Positions 1 to 12,143 of a stretch of DNA of 64,000 nt are shown here, in pieces. The number at the start of each line of letters is the position of its first letter. Position 1 is the first letter of the stretch. Both the position numbers and the translations under genes were made by a program. Source of the DNA: CAYSWV01 sp964434865 (lineage in GTDB: Bacteria > Cyanobacteriota > Cyanobacteriia > Thermostichales > Thermostichaceae); the NCBI GenBank assembly GCA_964434865.1, contig CAYSWV010000023.1, forward strand, positions 1 through 64,000. Reading direction: 5' to 3'. Below the pieces are notes generated by a model, which saw nothing but the letters and a program-made list of their open reading frames with translations, was not told the DNA's origin and did not search any database.

Positions 1-2
1 GG

Positions 3-263
3 TAAAACATAACAGGCATTATCGATCAGATTAGTCCAGATCTGATTGATCTCCCCACCATAGGCAGAAATCTTTGGTACCTGGTTTAGCTTCTTGAACG
101 TATCATTGTCAGCCGCGTTCCACTTATCGGATCCTCCACGATCCATGCCAAATCCTCCATGGTGGAAAATTAGCCTCATCAGGATCAGGAGCATCTTCAG
201 ATCCGTATTTGAAACAAGTTGAAGCCTATCCTTATTCAAACGGAAGCGAGGCTTGCTAACCAC
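3..263 (-). pseudogene. Histidine kinase ATPase-domain remnant, cut by window edge
   Basis: Read on the minus strand, this frame is open from a stop at 264-266 to the left edge. Its last residues before the edge read AYGGEINQIWTNLIDNA, which matches the N-box of histidine-kinase ATPase domains (typically YGSELNQVWTNLIDNA). About 60 residues further upstream do not look like a kinase, so this is probably a decayed or rearranged gene and not an intact one. The C-terminal part would lie beyond the left edge. A GTG at 261-263 could start it, but no clear ribosome site is visible. The N-box match is seen directly; the decay is inferred. Confidence 0.4.
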
Positions 264-374
264 TCAAACCAACAGGTAGGGTTGGGTAAGAACCAGTAGG
301 TTTCATTAAAGCAGATGAGTAGCTAGATTAGGTCTCTTTCGTTTCACTTGTAACGATTGAATTTCGTCTAAGGA

Positions 375-572
375 TCAACCAGTGGCTTGAGCAAGCCTAA
401 AAAGATCCATACCCATATTAAGGAGGTTGAGTACAACTTCTTGTTTTCCTTTCAGAATGCCAAAATCTTCACCCCAGCTTTGAGGATGTCTTGCTAGATC
501 ACAGATTCTCTCATGGTGTCCTTGTTGAGGCAGGGCTAAAATGTGGTGAACTACGTTGACTCCAATGCCCTG
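375..572 (-). pseudogene. Decayed ORF with Rpn/DUF4351-like tail
   Basis: A 65-codon open frame on the minus strand, bounded by stops at 573-575 and 375-377 and lacking a convincing start. Its end reads GKQEVVLNLLNMGMDLFRLAQATG. This resembles the C-terminal tail of Rpn-type recombination-promoting nucleases and related cyanobacterial proteins, where a helix is followed by an M-x-x-x-x-I-A-x-x-T-G-L motif. The rest is not recognised. Together with the kinase fragment to its left, it suggests the first 600 bases are a graveyard of gene fragments. The family assignment is a guess from the tail only. Confidence 0.25.
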
Positions 573-625
573 CTACTGATCTTTTAGAATTCGATAGGAT
601 GGAAATAGTAAGCCTGTAAAACACT

Positions 626-3151
626 GTGACTTTAGATAACCAGCTGCTTTGTAACCGCTATCTACTGATCCGCCGGATTAATTCAGGGGGAATGGGAGAG
701 ATCTTTGAGGCTGTTGATACTCAGCGCTCAAACCATAGAGTTGCTGTTAAGGTGCTACATCAGCGAGTGCTCGCTCGGGACGAGATCCGATCTCAATTGC
801 TCAACCGCTTTAAAATTGAAGCTCAGATCAATATGTTGCTGAGCAATCATCCTAACATTACTAAAGTCTTAGATTATGGCTGGGATCCGGAACAACCCTT
901 TATTGTGATGGAGTTTCTAGGGGATCCACCTCTAATCGGTAGCAACCTGAGTGATTTAATTGAACGCACAGGTCCCATGGATCCAACTCGAATGGTTAGG
1001 CTAGCACAGCAGATGTGTGCCGGATTTCACTATGCTCACTCTTTTGAACATAAGCTAGACGATTACACAATTAAAGGCGTCCTGCATCGAGATATTAAAC
1101 CTAGCAACATTTTTGTGATTCAAGATCCGCTATTAGATGAATCCTCTGAATTGGTCAAGATCCTGGACTTTGGCATTGCTAAAATCGTTAGTGATATCAA
1201 TGTAACATTAGGTACTCAGCTGCTAGGTATTCTGGGTACTCTACAATATGCATCCCCTGAACAGCTCCGAGGTGAAGTCTTAGATTATCGGTCGGATATC
1301 TACTCTCTTGGGATCATTCTGTATGAGATGCTAACAGGACAATTGCCACTCAATCCTAAAACAGATTCGCATTGGTCCTGGATTGAAGCGCACATGCATC
1401 AAGCTCCCATTCATTTTCAATCACTCACTCTACCCCATAGCCTTCCAGTGGCTCTACAAGCTCTGGTCATGTCGTGTTTAGAAAAAGATCCAGACCAACG
1501 CCCAGAATCGATGCAAGCTTTAGGTTATCAGTTAAAAGCAGCCTTAGGCCAAGCATCCACTCAGTTCAGAGGTATCCAACCTGTCTTAACTACTCCGACT
1601 GAACCCATCAATCTGGCCCAACCTCATTCAACACAACCAACTCAAGATCTCACAGTTGATCAACACTCACCCACCACACCACTTCCTAGGATAACCATGC
1701 CTGGGTTTAAATCCCAGCTTGATTCATCTACAACTTCCTTATCTGAACCAGCCAGACACTCAAGCATTACTCAGGACTTAGGTACTCCACAGAAGCCAGA
1801 CACAACTATACCTCTATCCCAGAAATCAAAAGCTTTAAGATCAGCACTAGGGCAGTCTCAGGTTCTATTTCTGGCGATAGCTGGCTTGCTTTTACTCCCA
1901 GTCAGCTTATGGATTAGTGTGTATCTATTCAATCAAAGTCAACCTTCTACAACCCCAGATCTTCCTTCATCCACCCCCTCACCTCAAGTAATTTCAACCT
2001 CCACTGAATCGACACCTGTACCAACTTCTACACCAACACCCACATCCGTTGCGATTCTAGATCCAACACCGACTCCAACATCAACCCCGACATCAACACC
2101 AACTCCAACCCCAACAAAAACACCAAAACCACCCTAAACCAACCCCCCCACCACACCAAACAAAACACCACAACAACCACCACCAAAAACACAACCCAAA
2201 CAACAACCCAACCAAAACCAACAACCAAAACCAAGAACGAAAACAAAGGAAGCAACGATNNNNNNNNNNTCTACACCAACAACTTCATCTACTCCTATTC
2301 ATATTCCAACACCTACTCCAACATCTACTCCTACTCCTACTCCAACTCCTACCCCAACATCAACCCCAACATCAACTCCAACACTAGATTCAGATCAGAC
2401 CCCAATTCCTCGCTACACACCTCTGCTCCCTTTTGGACAGTCAACGCCTATACCTACACCAGACTCCATAGCCTTACAAACTTTACCTGATCAAGAGATT
2501 GATCAACTTATTACTGAAGGCCAGGACGCTATTGAGGATGAAAAGTTCAATATTGCCTTCTCAAGGTTTGATCAAGCCGCCAGACTCAACCCTGAATCAG
2601 GACTTGCCTGGAGTGGTCGATGCTTGGCTGCTGCCTTATCTGAAGATTTCAAAGAAGCCATTGAATACTGTGAACAAGCTCTAGCTATTGATTCAACATC
2701 AGCGACTGCTTTGACAGGACAGTGTGCTGCATTGGTAGGTCTAGGTCAATACAATCAGGCGCAGGCAGTTTGTAGTCAGGCTGTTGAGATGGACGCTAAT
2801 AATCCTTACGCGTGGTGGAATTGGGGCGGATTACTAGTTGCAGATCGAGAGTGGAAACAAGCTGTTGAAGCTAGCCAGAAAGCCATTCAATTGAAACCTG
2901 ATCTATACGGAGCCTGGTTCAACTCGGGGCTAGCCTTAGCTAATTTAGGTCGTCTAGATGAAGCCTTGGTGGCGGCTGACCAAGCTACCCGATTAGAACC
3001 TAACCGAGCAGAAATATGGTACGGGCGAGGGTTAATTTTAGAAGGGTTGGGCCAGATTGATGAAGCCCTGTCTTCTTATGATAAAGCATTAGAGCTCCGT
3101 CCAGGTTATGTGGAAGCAGCAACAGCCCGGAATAAACTTGATTCTAACTAA
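626..3151 (+). CDS. Ser/Thr protein kinase with TM helix, Thr/Pro linker and C-terminal TPR domain (split by assembly gap)
   Basis: Starts at GTG 626. The N-terminal half is a Hanks-type kinase: glycine loop NSGGMGEIF (about residues 19-27), catalytic K42, HRDIKPSN (154-161), DFG (181-183) and a SPEQ activation segment. A TM helix follows at about 414-438, then a long Thr/Pro-rich linker. The frame hits a stop at 2135-2137, inside C/A-rich sequence just before ten Ns (2260-2269). Beyond the gap the same frame is open from 2270 to 3151: more TP repeats, then three to four TPR units such as YGAWFNSGLALANLGRLDEAL. I therefore read one gene of about 840 codons whose stop is probably a sequence error at the gap. 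Expected topology is cytoplasmic kinase and periplasmic TPR. Alternatively these are two genes, but the TPR part has no own start before 2624. Confidence 0.75.
2010..2395. repeat. Low-complexity TP/ST-coding repeat flanking the gap
   Basis: Short units of the type ccaacaccaact and ccaacatcaac recur on both sides of the N gap and encode a Thr-Pro-Ser linker. Such slippage-prone DNA explains why assembly broke here and why copy number may vary between isolates. Confidence 0.8.
2260..2269. other. Assembly gap (10 N) in a Thr/Pro repeat region
   Basis: Ten Ns in the middle of the linker of the kinase-TPR gene. The roughly 120 bases before it (2138-2259) are almost pure C and A with homopolymer runs. 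They look like low-quality consensus at a contig end. The 10-base length is probably nominal, so true linker length and frame across the gap are unknown. Confidence 0.95.
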
Positions 3152-3153
3152 CT

Positions 3154-3726
3154 TCATTCATTATCAATGATCGTTAACTCCGCCGACGTGCAGCAGGGGG
3201 CCCCATCATAAGGCTCTCCCTCAAAAGGAATCACCAGATCAACAATTAGAATTCGATTGCCATCATTCACTAAATCATCGATCAACTCAATGGGTAAAAG
3301 GGCTCTAGTATCTCCACTCAAGACTGTCAGAGAATTGCTGTTAAAAGCAACATAGTCAATGCCTGCAATAGCTGTTGAAGCAGGGTTAACCACAAATTCA
3401 AGTGTCAAGTTAGTTTCTGCAGGTTGCTCAATTAAATTATCATTGTTCAAGAGTTCTGATTCATTGAGTAGCGTAAATACAACCTGTTGGTTAGCTTGAG
3501 TTTCAGATACAGTGTGGCGTACGGGTTGCCCTACTTGAGCAAATCCAAAGGAATCTTCAGCCCCAGGCTGGATCACAGGTTGCCCATCACTGAAGAAGCG
3601 TAAGCCTACGATCGGTGCTGGAAAGATCAGTGGAGCCAATACACCACCAGCACACCCAGCCAATGCTACAAGCCCACCTATCGAGACCAATGTTGAGGAC
3701 AATGTCCTAACAGCTTGCTGCTTCAT
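3154..3726 (-). CDS. Putative lipoprotein with a Calx-beta-like domain
   Basis: The start at 3726 (MKQQAVRTLSS) is chosen over an upstream Met at 3744 because AGAGG sits five bases before it. The N-terminus is a lipoprotein signal with lipobox LALAGC-like sequence (VALAGC). The C-terminal half has the Calx-beta pattern: strands around residues 105-185 with AGIDYVAFNSNSLTVLSGD, then IDDLVNDGNR, ending in LTIIDNE. Calx-beta modules are extracellular calcium-binding or adhesion folds, so this is probably a secreted, membrane-anchored surface protein. It converges on the kinase-TPR gene, with three bases between their stops. Substrate and partner are unknown. Confidence 0.6.
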   Translation of the reverse strand: MKQQAVRTLSSTLVSIGGLVALAGCAGGVLAPLIFPAPIVGLRFFSDGQPVIQPGAEDSFGFAQVGQPVRHTVSETQANQQVVFTLLNESELLNNDNLIEQPAETNLTLEFVVNPASTAIAGIDYVAFNSNSLTVLSGDTRALLPIELIDDLVNDGNRILIVDLVIPFEGEPYDGAPCCTSAELTIIDNE

Positions 3727-3757
3727 AACAACCTCTGGGTACAAGATATCTAACCTT

Positions 3758-3778
3758 ATATGCTAAAAACTAGCATAT
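3758..3778 (-). promoter_or_regulatory. Perfect 8-bp inverted repeat upstream of the lipoprotein gene
   Basis: ATATGCTA (3758-3765), then AAAAC, then TAGCATAT (3771-3778). It lies 32-52 bases upstream of the chosen start at 3726. It could be a repressor operator or a 5'-UTR hairpin. No known regulator consensus is recognised. Confidence 0.4.
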
Positions 3779-4274
3779 GGATTGTTGACACACTACCATA
3801 AATAGCACTTTGTGATAATTTAGCTTGGCAGCAGGATTGATTGACAAAGAAAGTACCCCAAACCTAGCTTTAGCTCCACCTGACTTTCGATCTCAAGGGG
3901 GCGAGCCTCAAAGCATGCAACAGGATTTCAAGATTAACCACAGAATTTGAAATCGCATAATGACAGCTTAAAAAGCTTTAGTCGCTAAGACAGACTAACT
4001 CTGTTAAAGTTTGAGGGTAGCTTTTCATGATCTGACCGTGTTAGCAGCTGCTCCACCAGGATCGGATAACTGCTGGAACTACTTTTGGATCACCTTAAGT
4101 TTTATAGCAATGGGTAGGTATACTGGCTGGCTTGATCGTAGGTCCCCTAACCTGGCATCAGGCAACTTCGGGCTCTAAGCATTTAGAGGAGGCGCTGGTT
4201 GAACTGCTAGGGGGAACTGCTCCTGGCTTGCCTAGTCAGAGAATAATAGGTTTATCTCTTCATATCTCGACGCA
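3779..4274. other. Intergenic region without a recognised gene
   Basis: About 500 bases between the divergent-facing promoter of the lipoprotein gene and the end of the DMT transporter gene. Short open stretches occur on the plus strand (for example 4022-4176 and 4132-4338), but they lack a ribosome site and any recognisable motif. No tRNA or structured RNA was seen. Confidence 0.5.
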
Positions 4275-5297
4275 CTACGAGGCTTCAGCTAGAGGATCAG
4301 CTAAAGGATCTGATGTGCCGGGTCCCTCTTGTTCTTGAGCTAGCTCTCCAGGATCTGGAATGGCTCCAATCATTTTTTCAGAGCCTGCACTTGATTTAGC
4401 AATATAGATCCCCGAAAGAATCACCACAAATCCAACCCAGGTCATTGGGCTCAACTGCTCTACAAAAATGATCCAAGCTAGTAAGGCGCTGAGTACAGGT
4501 TCCAAAAGTAAAAAGACTGAAACAAACCCACAAGAAAATTGATCCATTGAATCGGCTAGCAACCGTTGACCTAATCCTTCACAAACAAGCGCCAAGCCAA
4601 TAACAGCCAACCAAGCTACTGTAGTCGTTGGAAAAATATGATCTTCCGTTAACAAAATAGCAGGACTCAGTAATAAGCTTCCCACCGCGCAGCGCCAAAG
4701 TAAAATAGTGACCGCTGAAAACCGATCTCGCAGAAGTTCTACTAATAGAAAATACATGCCTAAAAATCCAGCTGACATCACCGCATATAAATCACCAGTT
4801 AAATGGCCATCAGTCTGGGTTAGATCTTCAAATCCCAGTGCTACGGCTCCACCCACTGCTATCATCATGCCGATTAAAAACTTAGAGTCAACTCGTCGGC
4901 CCAACACTAACCAACTACCAATCGTTGTAAATAGGGGCGTCAAATTGCTGAGTAACATAGACTTAGCCACACTGGTATACTGAAGTGACATCGCCCACAG
5001 AACTAGAGCAAAACTTGAAAAGATCCCCACACCTACTAACAGACCCCACTGGTGTGCTTTAACAGACTGCGTGGGTGCTAGGCTCGAAGCTCCCTGGTTT
5101 CCCCAAAGACGACTCAAGCCAAAGATCGTCATAAAAATAAACAATCGGTTATAAGAAGTAGCATTAGGCCCTAATTCGGTCTCACTTAAACGAATAAAAA
5201 TAGGGGAGAAAGAAACGGCTAATAGAGCTAAACTCAAAGAAATAATAGGGGATACTTTAGGTAGTGGAACTTTAAACAGTAAGACATTACGAAACAT
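4275..5297 (-). CDS. EamA-family (DMT) transporter
   Basis: 340 residues with about ten hydrophobic helices arranged as two EamA repeats. The first runs roughly over residues 15-160 (FIRLSETELGPNATSYNRL, typical of the repeat start) and the second over about 170-310 (LLWRCAVGSLLL, then LLLEPVLSALLAWIIFVE). The LEPV...A.L.....E motif is the family signature. Members move metabolites or amino acids across the inner membrane, and the substrate cannot be read from sequence. The C-terminal tail (about 315-340) is hydrophilic and acidic. Confidence 0.85.
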   Translation of the reverse strand: MFRNVLLFKVPLPKVSPIISLSLALLAVSFSPIFIRLSETELGPNATSYNRLFIFMTIFGLSRLWGNQGASSLAPTQSVKAHQWGLLVGVGIFSSFALVLWAMSLQYTSVAKSMLLSNLTPLFTTIGSWLVLGRRVDSKFLIGMMIAVGGAVALGFEDLTQTDGHLTGDLYAVMSAGFLGMYFLLVELLRDRFSAVTILLWRCAVGSLLLSPAILLTEDHIFPTTTVAWLAVIGLALVCEGLGQRLLADSMDQFSCGFVSVFLLLEPVLSALLAWIIFVEQLSPMTWVGFVVILSGIYIAKSSAGSEKMIGAIPDPGELAQEQEGPGTSDPLADPLAEAS

Positions 5298-5400
5298 CTA
5301 TGTGACCTAGATAGACAAAAGTTGAGAAACCAGAATAATTGCTCATCATCCCACCCATTTAATCTGAAAACAAGGTCTAACTGCAATCCCAATTGTCATA

Positions 5401-5437
5401 CGACTAAAGTCGTGATCCCTACTACTAAGGAATCACG
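5401..5437. repeat. Palindromic dispersed-repeat-like element
   Basis: CGACT-AA-AGTCG (5401-5412) is immediately followed by a second hairpin: CGTGATCCC (5411-5419) pairs with GGAATCACG (5429-5437) with one mismatch. The layout CGACTAAAGTCG...CTACTAC resembles the short palindromic repeats (GGACTAAAGTCC...TACTACGAA type) scattered in many cyanobacterial genomes. It lies between two minus-strand genes and may also act as a weak terminator for the CHAD gene, although there is no T-run. Confidence 0.45.
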
Positions 5438-5480
5438 AGAGTTAGATCAATCAGCCCACTAGTCTAGATCAAGAGTTGGC

Positions 5481-6512
5481 TCAAGGATGCTCCTCAGATT
5501 CGTTGCTGGTTGCCTGGGAGAAAGGGACTTCAAACTGGACTTGAAACTCAGACTGGGGATACTCAAAAGTTGGAGCTAAAATCATTTGATAGAGATCACG
5601 GCGATAGTCAGGGTTGAGATAATTAGCCCGGATCTGGACCCACTGCGATAATCCATGCTGTTGCTTCTGCTGTAGCAGATCTAATAATTGAGGCATTTCA
5701 TGAGCCAGTGAGTGGTTAGGGGCTATTCTTTGAAGCTGCTCCAGCAATACTTGAGCATCATGGACAGCACCTAAGCTTTCCTGAAGTGTCCGCAACTCTT
5801 GCAGCCAACACCGATAGGCCTCACCATAGTAAGACTTGAAGCATTCGACTTGATAGCGAACTTGTTTACATACCTTGCGTAACTCATGGAGCTGCTTATC
5901 CTGAGGAGTTGTTGTCAGGGTTGGATCAGGAGCAGAGAGCAGCCAGGCTGGATGAGATAGTAACCGCGACAGGAGGGGGCTCAGCAAAGCCGGTAAAATC
6001 AAAGTGAGGGGATAGTCAGCTTGGGGCTGGTAATCAGGATGCTGTAGCCAGGAATCGTACAGAGTTCGGAACTTTTTGAAGGGGGTATCTAGCAATCCTC
6101 GGGTCACGCCTAAAGCCTTGCGCCGTCGCTGTTTCAGCTTTGTGATCAATTTGTCTAACTGAGCTTGTTCGGTTTCATTAATTCGAGGCCGAAAGTCATC
6201 ATTTAGGGTTTGGATTAAAACATCAAGATCGCGTTGGGTTCCTAATGCTGATCCCAATGACTTCAATCGTTTAGCGGTTGCCTGCTTGGGCAGCTTCAAG
6301 GCACTGTCAAATACCTGCAATGCTGTACTCATACGGCGTAACTCAATTCTCAGGCGATGTAACGCTTCCGGAGACCGATCTGAAATGACTTTGGGCCGGA
6401 GCTTTAAGATCTGCCGATAATGCTGCGACAAGACGGCATGAGCCTGTTCACCCACAGTGGGCGAGTACGGCGTTGATTCAACGTGCCAATTCAAAGATGC
6501 TGGGGTTGACAT
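5481..6512 (-). CDS. CHAD-domain protein (polyphosphate-binding)
   Basis: 343 residues matching the CHAD fold. An N-terminal helix carries ALHRLRIELRRMSTALQVF, the signature histidine/arginine helix. It is followed by GTQRDLDVL, and the second half repeats the pattern with LHELRKVCKQVRYQVECF and LGAVHDAQVLL. The conserved basic helices line a channel that binds inorganic polyphosphate in studied members. The C-terminal 40 residues are outside the domain and acidic. TAGGAG precedes the ATG at 6512 with good spacing. The gene is divergent from the DUF445 gene, and the shared upstream region holds four Pho-box-like 8-mers, which fits a role in phosphate storage. Confidence 0.85.
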   Translation of the reverse strand: MSTPASLNWHVESTPYSPTVGEQAHAVLSQHYRQILKLRPKVISDRSPEALHRLRIELRRMSTALQVFDSALKLPKQATAKRLKSLGSALGTQRDLDVLIQTLNDDFRPRINETEQAQLDKLITKLKQRRRKALGVTRGLLDTPFKKFRTLYDSWLQHPDYQPQADYPLTLILPALLSPLLSRLLSHPAWLLSAPDPTLTTTPQDKQLHELRKVCKQVRYQVECFKSYYGEAYRCWLQELRTLQESLGAVHDAQVLLEQLQRIAPNHSLAHEMPQLLDLLQQKQQHGLSQWVQIRANYLNPDYRRDLYQMILAPTFEYPQSEFQVQFEVPFSQATSNESEEHP

Positions 6513-6553
6513 ACGATGATCTCCTACCTAGACACCACACAATAGGACGCTAG

Positions 6554-6589
6554 CTTAACCTCGCCTTAAGCTTAACCTAGTCTTAACTA
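6554..6589. promoter_or_regulatory. Candidate Pho box (SphR/PhoB-type) direct repeats
   Basis: Four 8-mers fit, or nearly fit, the cyanobacterial Pho-box consensus PyTTAAPyPy(T/A): CTTAACCT at 6554, CTTAAGCT at 6565 (one mismatch), CTTAACCT at 6571 and CTTAACTA at 6582. The first two and last two are each spaced 11 bases start to start, the expected 8+3 period. On the minus strand a TATTGT -10-like hexamer lies about 10 bases beyond the box, then AGGAG and the CHAD start at 6512. Regulation of the CHAD gene by phosphate is inferred. The repeats also lie 131-166 bases upstream of the divergent DUF445 start. Confidence 0.5.
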
Positions 6590-6719
6590 AATAGCCACCC
6601 GTTGACTTCACGGTTTTGCGTAGCTATTTGAACCCTGATGGATCTGAGATTCAAATCCGTTGGCAATCGGGTCAAGGTAAAGTGGACACAGCAAACTATT
6701 GCGATCTGGTTACAGACCC

Positions 6720-7949
6720 ATGGCATTTTGGACCTATTTAATTCCCCCTTTTGCTGGATTAGTGATTGGTTATTGTACAAATGATATTGCGATCAAAATG
6801 TTGTTTCGACCCTATCGAGCTTATAAAATCTTGGGCCGGCAACTTCCCTTCACACCCGGTCTAATCCCTCAAAACCAACCTCGATTAGCCCGACAGATCT
6901 CCAATACTATTATGGGATCACTGCTAACTCCTGACGAACTGAGAAATTTGGCTAAGCGCCTCCTCGAAACTGAACGCATGCGCAGTGGCATCAAATGGCT
7001 ACTCAATGTAGCTCTAGAACGACTGGATAATCCCGAACAAAGCCAGCAAACAGCTCAGGTACTGGGTCAAATCTTGGCCGATCTATTTGGTGAGTCATTA
7101 CCCCGACTGATCCGGGTACTAGCTCGGCAGGAAGACTTTTTAGAGCCTCAAATCAATCAACTCTTTGATCAAGTCCTGTTAGATGTTCAACTGTCGCGGG
7201 AGCAAGCCACTCAACTTTCAAGCTGGATTTTAGAACAAGCGTTACCTCCTATAGTCCTACGGCAAACTTTAGTTGATTTTTTGACCGATCGTAATATTAA
7301 TGCTGTTGATGAAAAATTTCGGGAGCGCGCCACGGGATCCTACTGGCTAGTGGCTAATTTCATTGGTGTCAAAAGTGCTCTAGTTCAAGTGCGGACCTAT
7401 TGCCTAGAAGATCCAGAGGCAGCTGAGGGCATTTTGGGTCAGCTTCTGGCCGAGGTTGGTGCTAATCGTCGGTTAACTGAGATCATCGAAAACTTGTCGT
7501 TACAAAATCTACCCATATTAGCTCTCAGACAGTTACGAAAAGGCTTACGATCGGGAATTCAAGATTACTTACGGACCAGTGGGCCTGATATGTTAGAAGG
7601 ATTTAGTGATTCAATTGACTGGCGTGGTGTGGCTGAACTTATTTTGGGCCGTTTAAGAAATTCAAAAGTACTTCAAACATCTATTGACCAAATCAGTTAT
7701 GACTTAGCCCTCATTATTGAACGATACTTGGAGCGAGATATGGAATCACTCATGGCACAAGTGATCCCCATACTCAACCTGGATCAAGTCATTACTGATC
7801 GTGTCAATGCCACAAGTCCTGAGAATCTTGAACGGGCTATTCAACAAATTGTCAGGCAGGAATTGCAAGCTATCGTCAATTTAGGGGGAATTTTGGGCTT
7901 TCTGGTTGGGTGTATGCAAATCTTAATTTTACTTTATGGCCCACTTTAA
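6720..7949 (+). CDS. DUF445 family membrane protein
   Basis: The start is the ATG at 6720 (MAFWTYLIPPFAG); a TTG seven codons upstream lacks support. The 409-residue protein opens with a hydrophobic segment and the family signature GYCTNDIAIKMLFRPYRA, followed by LPFTPGLIPQNQPRLARQI. A long soluble helical region comes next, and the protein ends with a second TM helix (LGGILGFLVGCMQILILL, about 388-405). DUF445/YheB-like proteins are membrane-anchored at both ends, with an amphipathic helical body. Their molecular function is not established. It is divergently transcribed from the CHAD gene. Confidence 0.85.
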   Translation: MAFWTYLIPPFAGLVIGYCTNDIAIKMLFRPYRAYKILGRQLPFTPGLIPQNQPRLARQISNTIMGSLLTPDELRNLAKRLLETERMRSGIKWLLNVALERLDNPEQSQQTAQVLGQILADLFGESLPRLIRVLARQEDFLEPQINQLFDQVLLDVQLSREQATQLSSWILEQALPPIVLRQTLVDFLTDRNINAVDEKFRERATGSYWLVANFIGVKSALVQVRTYCLEDPEAAEGILGQLLAEVGANRRLTEIIENLSLQNLPILALRQLRKGLRSGIQDYLRTSGPDMLEGFSDSIDWRGVAELILGRLRNSKVLQTSIDQISYDLALIIERYLERDMESLMAQVIPILNLDQVITDRVNATSPENLERAIQQIVRQELQAIVNLGGILGFLVGCMQILILLYGPL

Positions 7950-7959
7950 CCAGTCCATT

Positions 7960-8948
7960 TTAACCAGAAAGGTGACAAGGGCTGACCACCGTAGAACTGG
8001 GTTCATAAGGAACAACCTGATTGCGTCCTCTAGCTTTAGCTTGGTATAAGGCTTGATCAGCAGCTTCAATTAAGGCCTCAATAGCTAGATGGGGTTGAGG
8101 GATCAAGCTTGAAACCCCACAACTAATGGTGACATAGCCAGTATCAGACCGACTGTGTTGAATGGCTTGAGCATGCAGTTTGGTTTGTATTTTGGCCGCA
8201 ACCTTCAAGGCCTCCGTCAGCGGAGTGTTGGGTAGTAGGACAGCAAACTCTTCCCCCCCATATCTGGCTACCAACCCATTGGAAGGACTCACAGCCTGAT
8301 GAATAGCCATAGCCACTTGCCTTAGGCAGGTATCCCCTGATAGATGGCCGTAAATATCATTATATTGTTTGAAATAGTCAATATCACAGAGGATGAGACT
8401 CAAAGAGATTTGATCCTTGAGAGCCACTTGCCATTCTTGCTCCACCACTTCATCGAGATGGCGTCGGTTTGCAATCTGGGTTAAGCTATCCAACCGATTT
8501 AGCCGATTTAGCTCTTGATTAGCCGATTCTAGCTGATGGAGTAGCCGTTGAATTTCAGCCATTGACCAGCTCATTTGGAGTAGACGCCGGACTCGATAGC
8601 GGAGTACTGACCAATGAATCGGCTTAGTAACGTAATCAATGGCACCTGATTCAAAGGCTTTTTCCACAGACTTTTCATCATCTAGAGTAGTAATCATTAA
8701 AATAGGTGGACAGCCCTCTCCCATCTGCTGTTTCAAAGTTGCACAACATTTAAACCCGTTGAGGATGGGCATCACGGCATCTAACAGCACCAGATCCGGT
8801 TGGTATTGCAAGCACAACATTAAACATTCTTCTCCATTAGTGGCCAGAATCACCTCAAAGTTTTCAGATTGCATAGCCCGCTGCAACAAGAGGCGCATGG
8901 TGGGATCATCATCTGCAACTAGCACTCTGGGAGCTTTTGATACTGTGG

Positions 8949-8952
<4 letters not shown>
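7960..8952 (-). CDS. REC-GGDEF response regulator (PleD-like diguanylate cyclase)
   Basis: The start at 8952 is chosen because ATG overlaps the TGA of the upstream kinase gene (ATGA), indicating translational coupling; a GTG/ATG five codons earlier is less likely. Residues about 9-125 form a receiver domain (ADDDPTMR acidic pocket, phosphoacceptor in LVLLDAVMP, Lys in YVTKPIHW). A linker helix leads to a GGDEF domain (about 165-320) with active-site motif RYGGEEFAVLLP. It should make cyclic di-GMP when phosphorylated. The likely phosphodonor is the hybrid kinase encoded just upstream. No RxxD inhibitory site was confirmed by eye. Confidence 0.9.
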
Positions 8953-12068
<3,116 letters not shown>

Positions 12069-12143
12069 TCAGCGTTTGTCCTCCACGTAAATCCAGCTAT
12101 GTTAGTAACTGATGAAATCAAGCGGGTCGTCTTGTCTTATACT

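Noticed and set aside
2028..2255. 75-codon hydrophobic minus-strand frame
   Set aside because: Reverse reading of the Thr/Pro low-complexity linker and poor sequence near the gap; composition artefact.
4132..4338. 68-codon plus-strand frame in the gap before the DMT transporter
   Set aside because: Overlaps the transporter's C-terminal coding region on the other strand, and neither it nor the neighbouring open stretch at 4022-4176 shows a family resemblance. Could be remnants, but not supportable.
6583..6780. 65-codon minus-strand frame between CHAD and DUF445 genes
   Set aside because: Runs through the DUF445 start region and touches the Pho-box repeats; no motif.
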